Of a stretch of 7,500 nt of DNA, positions 5,973 through 7,500 are shown piece after piece. The position numbers and the translations under genes are program-made. Each line of letters begins with the position of its first letter. Within the stretch, counting starts at the first letter, position 1. A model generated the notes under the pieces. That model ran no database searches, was not told the origin of the DNA, and saw only the letters and a list, made by a program, of their open reading frames with translations. Source of the stretch: an uncultured Phaeodactylibacter sp. (GTDB taxonomy: Bacteria > Bacteroidota > Bacteroidia > Chitinophagales > Saprospiraceae). The stretch lies in NCBI GenBank assembly GCA_913062745.1, contig CAJXXJ010000168.1, forward strand, positions 1-7,500, given 5' to 3'.

Positions 5973-7500
5973 ATGATCGCTAAAACCCCCAAATATTATC
6001 ACATACTGATCGGTCTGTGGTTGTGTGCTCATATTGGAGTAGCACAAACGGAGCTGCCGTTCCGTATCGATGCCCCCCACAGCAGCGTGAGCTGTCAGCG
6101 CACGGAGGATATCCCTCCGGCTGTGCTGTCTGCCTCCAACCTGGCTGCGCCCTATTCCCTGGATTATCAAGATACGTATTACGCCCTGAACTGTACCCCG
6201 CAGGGCTGGAATGAATACTTCGCCCTCTCCCGCTGGGAGGAGGCCCAAACTTATGGTGACGGTGGGGTAGATGTCACCGGAGCTCCCAATTCAGTATTAG
6301 TTGAAGGGGCTAATAATGCTTCAATCATCATGGTGCCCGGAAGCAAGGCATCCTACCGGATTGTCCTTCCAGCCGAAGGGTTTCTCTTGTTTGATTGGGG
6401 TTATATTGGGGGCTCCCCTTTTGAGGATGTTCAATTCAGCATACATATTAATGGCCGCCTTGTAGAGCGGCTGAGCGAGCGCCGCTTATCGCACACCTTT
6501 GTCTCCCCGGGCTTAAATGCCGGAGACGAGCTGCAACTGAAGGCACAGGCGCCGTCTCAGCAGGGCTTCGAAATCAAGCTGTCCAACTTTGAATTTGTTT
6601 CCGACGCAATGGCCGTCATTGAGCGCCACTGGAGCGCGCACAACAGTGATGGGCTGCTTGCCGAACGTACACAGTATATCAGCATTGAAAAACCAGATTT
6701 TTCTAAACTGATTTTTCCGCCCAACTACGATGGCTGGGCACAGCCTGTACTTCCGGCTTCTGCCTCGCTGGATCCGGCCTATACCGGCTATCCGGTCATC
6801 GACGAGGAGGTCGTGGCCTTCTGCTCCGACAAGCGGGCTGTACTCCTGGTGGAGGAGGGGCAGCCGGACTTCATCGAGCAAAACATCCAAACGATCTTGC
6901 GCAGGAATGGCGCAACTGTCACCTTGCACGGTAAGGATCTTCTTCCTGTCGCCGGTGAATACACGCCCGCCGCCGTCACCAAGGGCGTGCATGCCTTCCT
7001 TCAGAAGTACCGACCTGACCTGCTCGGCGACGAACCTGTCGTCACGCTCCCGCACGACGATCCGCGCAGCCCTTTCGCGCCGCGCATCGCACCTGATCTG
7101 GTCCAAGGGCGACCGCCAGGGTTCTGCACGGGTTGCCCCGAGCGTCCGATCTTCTCCGCTCTGACGCTCGCACAGCGTGAAGTCGGCGAGCACTACGTGA
7201 GCGCAGACATCGGCTGCCACCTGTTCTCCATCAACGCACCATTCAATATCGGTGCCACCACGATGGGGTATGGACTCGGTTCGGCGGCTGCCTCTGCACT
7301 CAACGGCGCCCAATCCGACAAGCGAGCGATCGCATTCATGGGCGACGGCGGATTCTGGCACAACGGCCTCACCAGCGGTGTAGGTAACGCCGTCTTCAAC
7401 GAAAACGACCAACTGCTGGTGATCGTCGACAATGAGTACAGCGCTGCGACGGGTGGACAGGATGTACTGTCGTCTTCGGCCGACAATCCCACCCGTTCCA
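5973..7500 (+). CDS. Chimeric open frame: secreted adhesin-like N-terminus joined to IorA C-terminal TPP domain (runs off right edge)
   Basis: One uninterrupted frame of 509 codons, open at the window end. Residues 1-24 are a clear signal peptide (hydrophobic ILIGLWLCAHIGVA, cleavage before Gln25), which fixes the start at 5973. Residues 25-~210 look like secreted beta-sandwich sequence. Residues 215-242 (from VIERHWSAHNSDGLL to ISIEKPD) resemble the modules repeated in large Bacteroidota adhesins, followed by NYDGWAQPVLP and LDPAYTGYPVID. From about residue 272-280 the protein becomes the C-terminal half of indolepyruvate:ferredoxin oxidoreductase alpha subunit, with VEEGQPDFIEQ, CTGC (385-388), the thiamine-diphosphate motif GDG (457-459) and DN (486-487). 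A secreted adhesin and a cytoplasmic oxidoreductase half make no functional sense together, and the oxidoreductase lacks its N-terminal half. Codon use changes at the join. Both halves are well supported separately; that they form one natural gene is doubtful. Confidence 0.75.
   Translation, partial: MIAKTPKYYHILIGLWLCAHIGVAQTELPFRIDAPHSSVSCQRTEDIPPAVLSASNLAAPYSLDYQDTYYALNCTPQGWNEYFALSRWEEAQTYGDGGVDVTGAPNSVLVEGANNASIIMVPGSKASYRIVLPAEGFLLFDWGYIGGSPFEDVQFSIHINGRLVERLSERRLSHTFVSPGLNAGDELQLKAQAPSQQGFEIKLSNFEFVSDAMAVIERHWSAHNSDGLLAERTQYISIEKPDFSKLIFPPNYDGWAQPVLPASASLDPAYTGYPVIDEEVVAFCSDKRAVLLVEEGQPDFIEQNIQTILRRNGATVTLHGKDLLPVAGEYTPAAVTKGVHAFLQKYRPDLLGDEPVVTLPHDDPRSPFAPRIAPDLVQGRPPGFCTGCPERPIFSALTLAQREVGEHYVSADIGCHLFSINAPFNIGATTMGYGLGSAAASALNGAQSDKRAIAFMGDGGFWHNGLTSGVGNAVFNENDQLLVIVDNEYSAATGGQDVLSSSADNPTRS
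6789..7500 (+). other. iorA: IorA-like segment: C-terminal TPP-binding half of indolepyruvate ferredoxin oxidoreductase alpha subunit
   Basis: Marks the part of the chimeric frame that belongs to IorA. The enzyme oxidatively decarboxylates aryl pyruvates such as indolepyruvate to aryl-acetyl-CoA, passing electrons to ferredoxin, in the cytoplasm. Visible family marks are YPVIDEEVVAFC, VLLVEEGQPDFIEQ, RPPGFCTGCPERPIFSAL, DIGCHLFS, FNIGATTMGYGLG, MGDGGFWHNGLTSG and VDNEYSAATG. The N-terminal ~350-400 residues of a normal IorA (first TPP domain) are missing upstream, replaced by the secreted protein. Local GC is higher (42/60 in 7021-7080, 39/60 in 7261-7320, against 30/60 in 6301-6360 and 6361-6420). 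All 11 Phe codons are TTC and all Ile codons after 6801 are ATC, suggesting a high-GC donor, perhaps a proteobacterium. The 3' end lies beyond the window. Confidence 0.85.

Noticed and set aside
6513..7412. A 299-codon open frame on the minus strand across the IorA-like segment
   Set aside because: The plus strand encodes recognisable IorA motifs over the same bases. High GC removes stop codons from the opposite strand, and the frame also spans the chimeric join, which a real gene would not be expected to do.
5973..7500. A true novel fusion enzyme combining a surface adhesin with indolepyruvate oxidoreductase
   Set aside because: The compartments do not fit (exported versus cytoplasmic ferredoxin enzyme), the oxidoreductase lacks its N-terminal TPP domain, and codon use changes at the join. 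A chimera explains all three.

Overview
The window looks like chromosomal DNA of a Bacteroidota bacterium with moderate GC content, possibly of the Saprospira/Lewinella type, though that finer placement is only a guess. The reasons are: start codons without Shine-Dalgarno sequences, promoter boxes of the TTTG / TAnnTTTG kind used by the Bacteroidota sigma factor, a lipoprotein and a secreted modular protein of Bacteroidota style, and family-level resemblance of the aspartokinase. No mobile element, CRISPR array, rRNA or tRNA was seen.

Layout from left to right. Positions 1-485 (minus strand) hold most of a maltose O-acetyltransferase (Maa/LacA hexapeptide family), cut by the window edge. It is divergent from a monofunctional aspartokinase (567-1883, plus), the first enzyme of the aspartate-family amino acid pathway. 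The aspartokinase converges on an unusual pyruvate kinase (1934-3766, minus) across a short hairpin. The pyruvate kinase lies 6 nt downstream of a small HD-domain alarmone hydrolase of the MESH1/SAH type (3773-4333, minus), so the two probably form an operon. Upstream of that pair is a 14-bp hairpin (4367-4404), then a seven-repeat beta-propeller lipoprotein (4475-5515, minus) with a good Bacteroidota promoter. A non-coding stretch of about 430 bp carries divergent promoters and an inverted repeat.

The last reading frame (5973 to the right edge, plus) is the most striking object. Its first ~270 residues are the start of a secreted adhesin-like protein. The frame then passes without a stop into the C-terminal thiamine-pyrophosphate domain of indolepyruvate:ferredoxin oxidoreductase alpha subunit (IorA). 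Codon choice changes sharply at the join: Phe is 8 TTT and 4 TTC before it, 0 TTT and 11 TTC after it. The simplest reading is a chimeric join of two genomes, most likely an assembly or library artefact, although a real recombination cannot be excluded from sequence alone.

On biological novelty, the best candidate is the alarmone hydrolase-pyruvate kinase pair. The pyruvate kinase has a ~130-residue helical N-terminal extension, a B domain about twice the usual size, no C-terminal allosteric domain, and active-site changes resembling those of potassium-independent enzymes. A link between (p)ppGpp turnover and the last step of glycolysis is an inference from gene order.
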